NCBI GenBank assembly: GCA_040880545.1 | Contig: JBBDIE010000088.1 | Coordinates: 1-27,264 of the forward strand | Source of the DNA: M55B112 sp040880545 | GTDB taxonomy: Bacteria > Bacteroidota > Bacteroidia > Bacteroidales > GCA-2748055 | Length of the DNA stretch: 27,264 bases | Reading direction: 5' to 3' | In this document: positions 1 to 7,829 of the stretch, piece after piece | Position numbering within the stretch: position 1 is the first letter of the stretch | How the letters are laid out: every line of letters begins with the position of its first letter | The notes under the pieces: model-generated | What the model saw: the letters and a program-made list of their open reading frames with translations, nothing else | The model's database searches: none | Told to the model about the DNA's origin: nothing | Position numbers and translations under genes: made by a program

Positions 1-60
1 TCGAATTTCTAAAGAAGCATAGCTTCTAAGAAATTCGGGACTGAGCTAAGCTCCCGTTGT
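1..60. repeat. Near-perfect palindrome at the left edge of the window
   Basis: Bases 2-10 (CGAATTTCT) are the reverse complement of 29-37 (AGAAATTCG), and inside them AGAAGC (13-18) pairs with GCTTCT (22-27) around a 3-base ATA loop. Only the A bases at 11, 12 and 28 are unpaired. A weaker dyad (GAGC, TAA, GCTC) follows at about 43-53. No T-run follows on either strand, so it does not look like a simple intrinsic terminator. The rest of 61-176 has no coding or RNA feature I can support. It lies downstream of the DUF2961 gene and may be cut by the window edge. Confidence 0.6.
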
Positions 61-176
61 TTTGCTGTAAGAAACTCCGCCCACGGGGTTGTGAAAATGT
101 ATACATGCTCCCGAAAGCGGATGCAAATATATATTCTATTTTTTAAATTCCCAAGCGGAATCTTAGGTTATATTAT

Positions 177-1316
177 TTACCCGCCAACTTTCGTAAGGAG
201 GTCCTCAATTCTGCGTTCCACAACGGGAAATTCGGGAAGCGGCTCGCTGGGCACAGGCTCGTACCAGAAGGTGGCGCTGCTCCAGTCATCCCGACGCTCG
301 TACAGGGCATCTCCCCCTGCCTGGGCGCTCTCCCAGTCATAACCGATCTGCTGGATCGTAACCCGGCACTCCTCCTTCCAGTAAATGGGGTCGTTGATGT
401 GCCAGCGGTACATGGATACATGACCGTCCCTGTTCCAACTGCACCCGTGGTACAGGTACGGGGTTTCCTGCATGCCGTACGACAAACCAACATAATCCTC
501 ACTGCCGGTACCACAAATGGTCGGGAATTCGGTATCTCCATCCATGTAGAACTTGATCTCTCCCTCTCCCCACCATTTATCTTCCAGTGTACGAATTCCC
601 AATACGGCGCCAACAAACCTCCCCTTCCCTCTTCGGGTGGGCAGTATCTCAAAATCCTCCTTCAGAATCGTGGGATTGTCGCGCAGAAAGCATACGTGCA
701 GCCTTCCCGCATCCTTTGGATGGTTGTCGCCAATAGTGTAATCCACCTGGTAGAATATGGTAATTCCCTCGTCTCCATCATTGGTGAGTGTGATCTTCCC
801 GTTCTTCTCAAACGGCATGGGAAGCCAGAAATTGAACGCTGCATTAATCCCGGTGGAGTGAACTGCCGATTGGTATGCACTGTACCTGGCATTGGCCGAA
901 CCCATGAAATCACCCAACGGACATTCAATACTCGGATGCTCCTGGCCGTCCCAGTAAGCCCGTATTACCATGCTCCTGAGCGCGATCTGCCTGTCCTTAA
1001 ATCCACCTGTCATCCAGATGTGCCTGATGGTACCGGGTCCCTTGATGTCACATAAGGTAACGGTATCTCCCGGTGCAATATTCTTAGCGGGGAAACCCTT
1101 GCGCCCCACCCCCAGGTTGCTGGCAGTTGTTCCTCCCTGACCGGGCTCCCCCGTAGGGTTTTCAAAGGAGATCGATCTTGATTCCATGGAAGTACCCAGA
1201 TCATACAAAAGGTCCCTGTCGCCTGTACGGTTGCAAGAACAGCCTCCTGCCAGGGCCAAAAAACCTGTAACTATAGTAAGTACGCTGATTTGAATGAAGA
1301 TTACTGAAATTTTCAT
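177..1316 (-). CDS. DUF2961 / glycoside hydrolase family 172 lipoprotein
   Basis: This 379-residue protein is probably an exported carbohydrate-active enzyme. An N-terminal hydrophobic segment ends in a lipobox, LAGGC, so Cys26 should be lipidated and the protein anchored to a membrane facing the periplasm or the cell surface. The DUF2961 hallmark GTGSEDY is present (Glu273), preceded by WWGEGE (Glu251, Glu253). GH172 enzymes use two glutamates about 21 residues apart in equivalent positions, so Glu273 with Glu251 or Glu253 is the likely catalytic pair. Characterised GH172 members act on fructofuranose or arabinofuranose linkages; the substrate here cannot be read from sequence. There is no neighbouring SusC/SusD pair or other glycosidase in the window, so it looks like a stand-alone gene. 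It is transcribed divergently from the amidase gene, sharing an 88-bp intergenic region. Confidence 0.85.
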   Translation of the reverse strand: MKISVIFIQISVLTIVTGFLALAGGCSCNRTGDRDLLYDLGTSMESRSISFENPTGEPGQGGTTASNLGVGRKGFPAKNIAPGDTVTLCDIKGPGTIRHIWMTGGFKDRQIALRSMVIRAYWDGQEHPSIECPLGDFMGSANARYSAYQSAVHSTGINAAFNFWLPMPFEKNGKITLTNDGDEGITIFYQVDYTIGDNHPKDAGRLHVCFLRDNPTILKEDFEILPTRRGKGRFVGAVLGIRTLEDKWWGEGEIKFYMDGDTEFPTICGTGSEDYVGLSYGMQETPYLYHGCSWNRDGHVSMYRWHINDPIYWKEECRVTIQQIGYDWESAQAGGDALYERRDDWSSATFWYEPVPSEPLPEFPVVERRIEDLLTKVGG

Positions 1317-1404
1317 AAGGCATAAAATTTTGTCATAAGTTACATAAAATCAGAATTCAAACAAAAGAAAGTTTTGTATCTTTCTTTCATAAACCAGAAA
1401 CCCA

Positions 1405-3114
1405 ATGATCATGAAAAATGTGCTGTCAACCTTGTGCAAATCCGGATTGTTTCTCCTGTTCACTCTTTCCTTCTCATGTAAAAGCGATCCGCCGGAAGCC
1501 TCAGTAACCATTGAAGTAGATTCGGTCTATTTCGCCATGAACCCCATGGATATCGATTTTGACTCATCAGAATTGAAACTTATCATGAAATCTGTAGGTG
1601 AACAGGTGGAGTCTTACAGGGCATACCGGGAGATTCCGCTGCCCAACCAGGTAATGCCGGCACTACATTTCAATCCACTACCGGTCGGCTTCAAGGTTCC
1701 CCCTGAAACGGGACCTGTGCAGTGGCAGATACCTGCGGATATTGAAAAACCGGCACAAGAACATGACCTGGCATTTATGTCCATCCCCGAACTTGCCTCG
1801 CTCCTCCGGTCGGGACAGGTAACCTCCCGGGAACTGACTGAACTGTATCTTCAGCGGCTCCGGGAAAACGACCCAAAATTGCACTGTGTGATAAGTCTTA
1901 CTGAAGAATATGCACTCGATCGTGCCGCAAAAATGGATGAGGAGATGGCTACAGGAGAGGACCGTGGCATTTTACACGGGATACCCTACGGCATCAAAGA
2001 TCTTTTTGCCTTCCCGGGCTACCGGACCACCTGGGGTGCCGGGGCATATACCGACCAGGTTATCGACACCAAAGCGGGTGTGATAGAAAAACTGGAAGAT
2101 GCCGGTGCGGTACTAATTGCCAAACTGACCCTGGGTGCCCTGGCCATGGGCGATGTGTGGTATGCCGACACAACCAGAAACCCCTGGAACCTCAACCAGG
2201 GATCCAGCGGATCCTCGGCGGGTTCAGCCGCAGCAACCGCTGCCGGACTGGTTCCCTTTGCCATTGGTACAGAGACCTATGGTTCGATCATTTCCCCCTC
2301 AACCCGTTGCGGTGTTACGGGCCTGAGGCCCACCTACGGCAGGGTAACACGTGCCGGGGCCATGGCCCTGAGCTGGAGTATGGACAAGGTGGGACCGATC
2401 TGTCGCAGCGCTGAAGATTGTGCCATTGTATTCGATGCCATCAGGGGAACTGATGAAAACGATCCCACACTCTTTGAGACAGGCTTCGACTACAAACAGG
2501 TAAACCTTTCAGAACTGCGTATCGGGTACTTCAAAAATGCTTTTGAGGAATCATATAACTTTCAGAAGGAGGACAATGAGACATTACGGGTTCTTAGAAA
2601 ACTAGGCGCCAAACTCGTACCTGTGGATCTCGATGTTGAACTGCCGGTGGATGCCATGGTGAATCTCCTGATGGCAGAGGCCGCTGCTGCATTTGATGAA
2701 TTAACCAGGAGCAACCGGGATACTTTGCTTGTACGGCAGGGTGAATATGCATGGCCGGCACTCTTCAGGGCTGCACGATTCATGCCAGCCGTGGAATATA
2801 TCCAGGCCAACCGGCTCCGGACATTGCTCATTGAGCAGTATAATTTGCTGCTCCGGGATTTCGATGTGATTATTACCCCCACATTTGAAGGGACACAGCT
2901 TCCTGCTACTAATATGACCGGACATCCGGTAGTGGTTGTTCCCAATGGTGAAACTGATAATGGCAGCCGCACAACCATCTGTTTCCTGGGAAACCTGTTC
3001 GATGAAGCCACCATCCTTGCGGTGGCTAAAGCATACCAGGATGCCACCGGTTTTGACGAAAAAAGGCCCCCGTTGTTCTCCGGAGGCCAGGAACAGGTAA
3101 TACCCGCTAACTGA
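1405..3114 (+). CDS. Exported amidase-signature family lipoprotein
   Basis: This 569-residue protein has a lipoprotein signal (hydrophobic stretch ending LSFSC, lipidated Cys25), a linker of about 110 residues, then an amidase-signature domain. The Ser-cisSer-Lys triad can be placed: Lys198 in GIKDLF, cis-Ser270 in GSSGSSAGS, and nucleophile Ser294 in TETYGSIIS. The spacing 72/24 is close to the 75/24 of GatA. The usual TGGSIR around the nucleophile is TYGSII here. It hydrolyses a C-N amide bond, but the substrate is unknown; a GatA role is unlikely because the protein is exported and no gatB or gatC is nearby. ATG codons at 1405 and 1411 are both possible starts. A weak -7-like box (TATCTTTC) lies at 1377-1384. 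It converges with the DoxX gene. Confidence 0.88.
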   Translation: MIMKNVLSTLCKSGLFLLFTLSFSCKSDPPEASVTIEVDSVYFAMNPMDIDFDSSELKLIMKSVGEQVESYRAYREIPLPNQVMPALHFNPLPVGFKVPPETGPVQWQIPADIEKPAQEHDLAFMSIPELASLLRSGQVTSRELTELYLQRLRENDPKLHCVISLTEEYALDRAAKMDEEMATGEDRGILHGIPYGIKDLFAFPGYRTTWGAGAYTDQVIDTKAGVIEKLEDAGAVLIAKLTLGALAMGDVWYADTTRNPWNLNQGSSGSSAGSAAATAAGLVPFAIGTETYGSIISPSTRCGVTGLRPTYGRVTRAGAMALSWSMDKVGPICRSAEDCAIVFDAIRGTDENDPTLFETGFDYKQVNLSELRIGYFKNAFEESYNFQKEDNETLRVLRKLGAKLVPVDLDVELPVDAMVNLLMAEAAAAFDELTRSNRDTLLVRQGEYAWPALFRAARFMPAVEYIQANRLRTLLIEQYNLLLRDFDVIITPTFEGTQLPATNMTGHPVVVVPNGETDNGSRTTICFLGNLFDEATILAVAKAYQDATGFDEKRPPLFSGGQEQVIPAN

Positions 3115-3162
3115 GCCGGAATACTGCTATTAAAATCCAGAAACAAAGCATGCCTTGTCTCT

Positions 3163-3591
3163 TCATCGTTTAGATAAGAGGTAATCTACACTGTACTTGC
3201 CCGATCCATATACCATCAGGGCAAACAGCATGAGGAAGTAATACAACAGGATCTCATAACCATTGTCGGCAGCAGCAAATCCGTTACCCCAATGTACCGT
3301 AATGATTGCTATGAACATCACAAACATCATCGGAATGGCAATGATCCGGGTACCCAGTCCCAGTGCCAGTAAAACCACACCCAGCACTTCTGTAAGCATT
3401 ACCAACAATGCCAGGATAAACGGAACCGGGAAATTCATACTGCCAAACCAGTCGGCTGTACCCTGCAACCCCGTTAATTTCATCAGGGCAGGATTAAAAA
3501 AAGCAATTACCAGGATGATTCTGAAAAATAACAATGGCAAGTCATTCCAATTGCTCACTGTCGCTGAAAATTTCTGATACAAATTTTTCAT
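3163..3591 (-). CDS. DoxX family membrane protein
   Basis: This 142-residue integral membrane protein has four hydrophobic segments (roughly residues 20-38, 55-78, 82-103 and 110-130), as in DoxX/DoxD-like proteins. The early motif FFRIILVIAFFNPALMKLTG, with the following tryptophan/phenylalanine-rich segment and a glycine-rich third helix (LGLGTRI), is typical of the family. Members are small quinone- or redox-linked inner-membrane proteins, some associated with thiosulfate:quinone oxidoreductase or oxidative-stress complexes, but most have no defined reaction. It stands alone between the convergent amidase gene and the sigma/anti-sigma pair 185 bp upstream, which reads in the same direction. 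Control by that sigma factor is possible but not shown by the sequence. Confidence 0.85.
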   Translation of the reverse strand: MKNLYQKFSATVSNWNDLPLLFFRIILVIAFFNPALMKLTGLQGTADWFGSMNFPVPFILALLVMLTEVLGVVLLALGLGTRIIAIPMMFVMFIAIITVHWGNGFAAADNGYEILLYYFLMLFALMVYGSGKYSVDYLLSKR

Positions 3592-3776
3592 AATTCAAAA
3601 TTTAAGATTGGTTGTAAAATCGATATTATTCTCATTTCTCCAAAAAACATTTCACATGGGGTGAATATGGATCTCAGAAACCTTTTTTCTGCATCATGGT
3701 AATATAGCTATTGGTTCAATAAGTTATTTGGTTTGGACGAGCAAAGCAGATAGTCCTTACAGCGTTATAAGAAAAT

Positions 3777-4088
3777 CTATGATCTTATTTTCAGCTCCTC
3801 GTTCAGGGAACTTTCAATGACAGCTTTAGTTTCTTCAGGAATTTTATGCCCACAGGTATCTTTTATGCATTCCTTTCGATATGCCGACACCAGGTGATTC
3901 AACTTGTTTATCTGTTTAGCATAACTGCGGCAAAGATGGCAGGTCAGCAGATGCATACGCATCCCCATTCTTTCCTGAAAACTTAATCGTGTGTCTTTTG
4001 ATTTAGAAATAAGGAATCCTGCTTCATCACAGCTGATCATGTTTTTACTAAAAAAGCCTTTGTGTTTAAAAGTAGTTTTCTCTGTCAT
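3777..4088 (-). CDS. Cysteine-rich soluble zinc-finger anti-sigma factor
   Basis: This 103-residue protein carries the zinc anti-sigma motif H-x3-C-x2-C (His46, Cys50, Cys53), with an additional upstream Cys20 in MISCDEA and two downstream cysteines (Cys74, Cys79, in ECIKDTCGH). The segment around LSFQERMGMRMHLLTC is typical of small zf-HC2 anti-sigma proteins encoded beside ECF sigma genes. No transmembrane segment is present, so it should be cytoplasmic. I chose the ATG at 4088 because it sits one base after the TAG stop of the sigma gene (4090-4092), giving translational coupling, with GGAAA about 9 bases upstream; an earlier in-frame start at 4109 would add seven residues. Likely role: it sequesters the upstream sigma factor and releases it on a signal, perhaps thiol oxidation or metal change. 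Confidence 0.8.
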   Translation of the reverse strand: MTEKTTFKHKGFFSKNMISCDEAGFLISKSKDTRLSFQERMGMRMHLLTCHLCRSYAKQINKLNHLVSAYRKECIKDTCGHKIPEETKAVIESSLNEELKIRS

Positions 4089-4089
4089 A

Positions 4090-4659
4090 CTATTTCCAGT
4101 TAAGTTCAATACAATTTCTGAGGTGGAGCCTTGCCCTGTGCATCATAACCCAGAAATTGGACGGAGTTATATCCAGCTCCTTACAAATTTCTTCTGTCGG
4201 TGCTTCATCAATCATTTTCATAATAAAAACAGCCGACATATTGTCAGGTAACCCGGCGATACATTTTTCAAGGATCAGGCGCAGTTCATTGTTCTCCACC
4301 TCCCCTTCCGGCATCAAAGATTTTGAATGGGGGCCGCGCTCCTCTTGCCAGTGTCCACCATGCTCTCCGTTACCTGAAAGTGCTTCTTTATTCTCCTGCA
4401 TCGGCGACTCCTTCGCCGTTTTTTTCTTCCGGTAAATATCGATGATCTTACGTTTCAGGATGGAAGTGAGCCAGGTCTTTTCAGTACTGTTTCCCTGAAA
4501 CTGTTCCCTGGCCCTCAGGGCAGAAAGAAATGTATCCTGTACGGCATCAGCGGCCAGTTCCGGATCGGATAACCGCACAATTGCATAATTAAACAGGTAA
4601 TCTGCATACCGATCCATCCAGGAATGTGCATCCAGTGTATGTTTCTTATCCTTTTTCAA
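4090..4659 (-). CDS. ECF-type RNA polymerase sigma factor
   Basis: This 189-residue sigma-70 family protein has region 2 at about residues 13-80 (WMDRYADYLFNYAIVRL, then DAVQDTFLSAL, the core-binding and -10 recognition helices). A long polar linker covers about 80-122, and region 4 about 123-185 has a helix-turn-helix ending NFWVMMHRARLHLR. The linker is longer than in minimal ECF factors. The only in-frame start upstream of region 2 is TTG at 4657-4659: an in-frame TGA lies 12 bases before it, and the first ATG (residue 15) would cut into region 2. The neighbouring zinc-finger gene is coupled to it and is the likely anti-sigma factor. The target promoters are unknown. Confidence 0.88.
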   Translation of the reverse strand: MKKDKKHTLDAHSWMDRYADYLFNYAIVRLSDPELAADAVQDTFLSALRAREQFQGNSTEKTWLTSILKRKIIDIYRKKKTAKESPMQENKEALSGNGEHGGHWQEERGPHSKSLMPEGEVENNELRLILEKCIAGLPDNMSAVFIMKMIDEAPTEEICKELDITPSNFWVMMHRARLHLRNCIELNWK

Positions 4660-4854
4660 ATGATTTATTCAGGTTTCAAATAAATTTCTTTCAAACAGGC
4701 AGCATATCCTGCTCGTCTGAAACAGGATGCGTCAGATAAATATCAGAAACGAAAGGATAGGCTGTACCCGAATCAGGTAACCCCGAACCAACTCGGTACA
4801 CCAATTCAATACACAACCAGCAACAAATAAACACCCAAAGTTCCTACCCTCTTC

Positions 4855-6204
4855 TTACTCTTCAGCAGCCTCACCTGGCACAGCCACCTCTTTTGGAACG
4901 TTTGTCACAGCACCAAAGTCATACACATCAGGCTGGTAGTGAAGCTCAGAGTTCATCACTTCATCCCACGTAGTTTCGCCTCCGGTATATGCGGAGATCC
5001 TGCCCATAATGGCGGTGAGTGTGGAAGTTGCCACATTTTCAGCTTCATTGATCGGTTCATTATTTCTGATGGCGTTCACCAGATGAACGTGCTCCTGCAC
5101 ATAGGGTGAATTATATTTGTTTTGGAGTGCTTCTTTCTCCTCATCGGTAGCCGGCCATGGATTATCTGTTTCTCCCACCAGGGTTCCATCATTCAGATGC
5201 ACACTCCGGGCACAGTCTGTATATCCCTTGGTACCCCTGATAAATTCGGAAACATTATTTTTTGTACCATTCATCTGCCTGCACATGGAATGCATGTGGG
5301 TGCCATCTCCATAGGTAAAATCAACAGAGAAATTATCATACTGATCGCCTGTGATCCTGCGCTGTCTCGAACCATATCCCACTGCTTTTACGGGATGGTC
5401 ATTCTTAAACCAGTTCACCACATCGATGTTATGAACATGCTGTTCCACAATATGGTCGCCCGACAACCACATCCAGTTCACCCAGTTACGCAGCATTGCT
5501 TCCATTTCGGACCAGTCCGCATTTGGATTCACGTGCCAGAGTTTGTTCTGATCCCAGTAAGCATATCCTGCCACAAAATCGCCAATGGCGCCTGCCTTGA
5601 TATATTCGTAAACCTCCAGGTAGTTCCACTGGTGGCGGCGTTGTGTTCCGGCAACAACGCTTAATCCCAGCGTTTCGGCCTGTTTTCCTGCACCAATGAT
5701 CCGGCGTGCACCAACCGGATCCACAGCAACCGGTTTCTCCATGAAAATATTTTTACGTGCCTTTACTGCTGCCTCAAATTGCATGGGGCGGAAATGGGGC
5801 GGAGTGGCCAATATCACATAGTTGATGTCCTCGGCCAATACTTTCTCAAAGGCATCAAATCCGATGAAACACTTCTCATCGGCAATTTCTACTCCTTTGT
5901 CGTTTTTTAAGCTTTTTCGGAAATTTTTGATCTTATCTTCAAAGAGATCCGCGATTGCAACAATTTCAACATTGTCACCTGCATTGAGGAAGTCCATGGC
6001 TGCACCGGTTCCGCGACCACCACACCCGATCACCCCGGCCCTGATGGGGGTACCGCTATCGGCTTTCAAAGGAGGGGGAACGATAGAAACCTTTACGCCT
6101 TTATCGGAACAGGCAGAGGCCAGTCCGGCCACGCCTATAACACCTGCAGCACCAATTGCAGTAGTGCCCAGGAAATTTCTTCTTGATACTGATTTTTTTT
6201 CCAT
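4855..6204 (-). CDS. Tat-exported Gfo/Idh/MocA family oxidoreductase
   Basis: This 449-residue protein starts with a twin-arginine signal (SVSRRNFLG, Arg8-Arg9). The signal's hydrophobic stretch ends in a possible lipobox (LASAC, Cys32), so it may be a Tat-exported lipoprotein folded with its cofactor before export. A Rossmann dinucleotide site follows (VIGCGGRGTG, about residues 58-67), then the family signature EKPVAV with the catalytic-type lysine, and a C-terminal alpha/beta domain containing NWMWLSGDHIVEQHVHNID, common in Bacteroidota members. The family oxidises, reduces or rearranges sugars and related polyols with NAD(P); the substrate is not evident. The gene begins 13 bp after the stop of the cytochrome-FGE gene, so the two are almost certainly co-transcribed, with this gene second. 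Confidence 0.9.
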   Translation of the reverse strand: MEKKSVSRRNFLGTTAIGAAGVIGVAGLASACSDKGVKVSIVPPPLKADSGTPIRAGVIGCGGRGTGAAMDFLNAGDNVEIVAIADLFEDKIKNFRKSLKNDKGVEIADEKCFIGFDAFEKVLAEDINYVILATPPHFRPMQFEAAVKARKNIFMEKPVAVDPVGARRIIGAGKQAETLGLSVVAGTQRRHQWNYLEVYEYIKAGAIGDFVAGYAYWDQNKLWHVNPNADWSEMEAMLRNWVNWMWLSGDHIVEQHVHNIDVVNWFKNDHPVKAVGYGSRQRRITGDQYDNFSVDFTYGDGTHMHSMCRQMNGTKNNVSEFIRGTKGYTDCARSVHLNDGTLVGETDNPWPATDEEKEALQNKYNSPYVQEHVHLVNAIRNNEPINEAENVATSTLTAIMGRISAYTGGETTWDEVMNSELHYQPDVYDFGAVTNVPKEVAVPGEAAEE

Positions 6205-6217
6205 TGGATTTATTTAA

Positions 6218-7720
6218 TTAATGTTCATTGAACTCGCATACAACCCTGAAGCCTACATGATAACAATCGGAGTACCACCAAAGGCTCTTGGGTATCTGTG
6301 GGTCGGTTTTCAGCCAGCTGTCATGTTTGGTCATGTTCCTGTCGGAAATCCGCAATTCAAGCGCTCCGCTCAGAAACGACCCGCCTCGTATCACACGCTC
6401 TGACCCTCCCTCTGATACAACAGGATTTTTCAGTGGCCCCGGAAATTTGCTGTAGGCATCTTCCACATAATAATCTGCACAGAATTCAGCCACATTCCCC
6501 AGCATGTGTTTTAAGCCAAACGGATTGGCACGCGCAGTTCGCGGAAGCTGCGACCTTCCCCCTGAATTCAGGGCATAGGTTACATAAGTGTTTATCACCG
6601 AAGTATCGGTTCCAATGAGCCTGGCCTTTAATCCAACGCCGGCATAATCCTTTACATCTCCTTCAAAAAAGTAGGTACCTGTGGTTCCACCCCTGGCTGC
6701 ATATTCCCATTCAGCTTCTGTGGGTAAACGGTATTTTTTTTCTGTAACGAGCGATAACCACTCACAATATTTTTCAGCCGCATAGTGTGTCATTGTAATG
6801 GCCGGCCGTTTACCTTTTCCCCATCCCTGGTCCGGGTTACCGTATGGAGGAGTGGCACCCGATAGTCCGTCGATTCCCTCCAGCATTCCCACATCTGTTG
6901 TTCTTCCTTCCCCTGAAGTTTGTGCATACCAAGTCAGAAACTCATTCCAACTCACCTCGATCTCACCCATAAAGAACGGATCCAGGCTTACCTCCCTGGC
7001 AGGTCGTTCATCCGGCCCTGCAAATTTGTCGTCTTCCGCTGCGCCCATGGTAAATGTTCCCCCGGGAATCGCTTTCATCTTAAAATCCACAGCAGATAAT
7101 GGTATGGTCTCGGTGAAATCCTCAAACCTGTGAATTAATGCAGGAGAGGGATAAATAGTATCAGGCAGCTTTTCCCCGTAACCAAAATCCACATTGGCAG
7201 CGTGTAACATACCTTCGTGATAATGACCAGCATCAATATGACACTTGATACAGGCAACTTCGCCTTGCTGTTGTTCATAATAGAGATGTGCATCCATTCC
7301 CTCGTGGGACATGGCCAGGGGAAACAAGTTCTGATGACAATGAATACAAGAGACATCTTTGGTAAAGTGAACAGCATTTTCGGCCCTGGATTTCATTTCC
7401 CAGTTAAAAGAAGCCGAATCCTTAAAGATCACCCCATATACATCCCGAATCCCTGCTACCGCCTTGGCAGGAAGATATCCCTCCCCTTTGGGAGGAAGAT
7501 GACAATCTACGCAATGGACGATTATGCCGGAAGGTGTATTATAATGTACCGATTGTTTCCAGGTCTCAGTGGAATGGGGATGAACATGACACGAATTACA
7601 AAATTCATCTGTTGAAGTGACTTCAACAACCTTGTTAAATCCTATCAGGATGACGCCTCCCATGATAATTCCTGTAACCAGGGTCCATACCTGGATTTGT
7701 TTAAAGAGTTTTCCGGACAT
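6218..7720 (-). CDS. Tetraheme NapC/NrfH-like cytochrome c fused to an FGE/SUMF1 domain
   Basis: This 500-residue protein joins two families. Residues 12-30 form one membrane anchor. Four CxxCH heme sites follow at 41-45, 70-74, 125-129 and 157-161, as in NapC/NirT/NrfH quinol-oxidising cytochromes. From about residue 213 to the end is a formylglycine-generating-enzyme-like fold (start KAIPGGTFTMG, then RLPTEAEWEYAARGG at 331-345, GNVAEFCADYY at 408-418, RVIRGGSFL and a terminal VGFRVV). The heme sites imply that the whole soluble part is periplasmic. Known NapC/NrfH proteins pass electrons from menaquinol to a partner reductase. The fused domain may be a binding or structural module rather than a sulfatase activator: no sulfatase gene is nearby. 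It is first in a unit with the exported Gfo/Idh protein 13 bp downstream. The reading frame is uninterrupted, so this is not an assembly join of two genes. Confidence 0.9.
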   Translation of the reverse strand: MSGKLFKQIQVWTLVTGIIMGGVILIGFNKVVEVTSTDEFCNSCHVHPHSTETWKQSVHYNTPSGIIVHCVDCHLPPKGEGYLPAKAVAGIRDVYGVIFKDSASFNWEMKSRAENAVHFTKDVSCIHCHQNLFPLAMSHEGMDAHLYYEQQQGEVACIKCHIDAGHYHEGMLHAANVDFGYGEKLPDTIYPSPALIHRFEDFTETIPLSAVDFKMKAIPGGTFTMGAAEDDKFAGPDERPAREVSLDPFFMGEIEVSWNEFLTWYAQTSGEGRTTDVGMLEGIDGLSGATPPYGNPDQGWGKGKRPAITMTHYAAEKYCEWLSLVTEKKYRLPTEAEWEYAARGGTTGTYFFEGDVKDYAGVGLKARLIGTDTSVINTYVTYALNSGGRSQLPRTARANPFGLKHMLGNVAEFCADYYVEDAYSKFPGPLKNPVVSEGGSERVIRGGSFLSGALELRISDRNMTKHDSWLKTDPQIPKSLWWYSDCYHVGFRVVCEFNEH

Positions 7721-7829
7721 CGGTAATTTTTGTAGCTAAGAAACAGTTCTTAAAGCTAATAAAATATTCCTTTTGTCGTATTTTTCAGTAAAAACTTTGC
7801 TGTAATTTAGTCTTAAAAATACAAACAGA

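Noticed and set aside
399..1055. A 218-residue open frame opposite the DUF2961 gene
   Set aside because: No recognisable domain; it lies antisense to a gene with clear family motifs, and long antisense frames are common opposite codon-biased genes.
2562..3146. A 194-residue open frame opposite the amidase gene
   Set aside because: It is composed of low-complexity Ser/Arg-rich translation and covers the amidase C-terminal half antisense; no domain.
5122..5664. A 180-residue open frame opposite the Gfo/Idh gene
   Set aside because: Shadow of the conserved oxidoreductase; no family features or start context.
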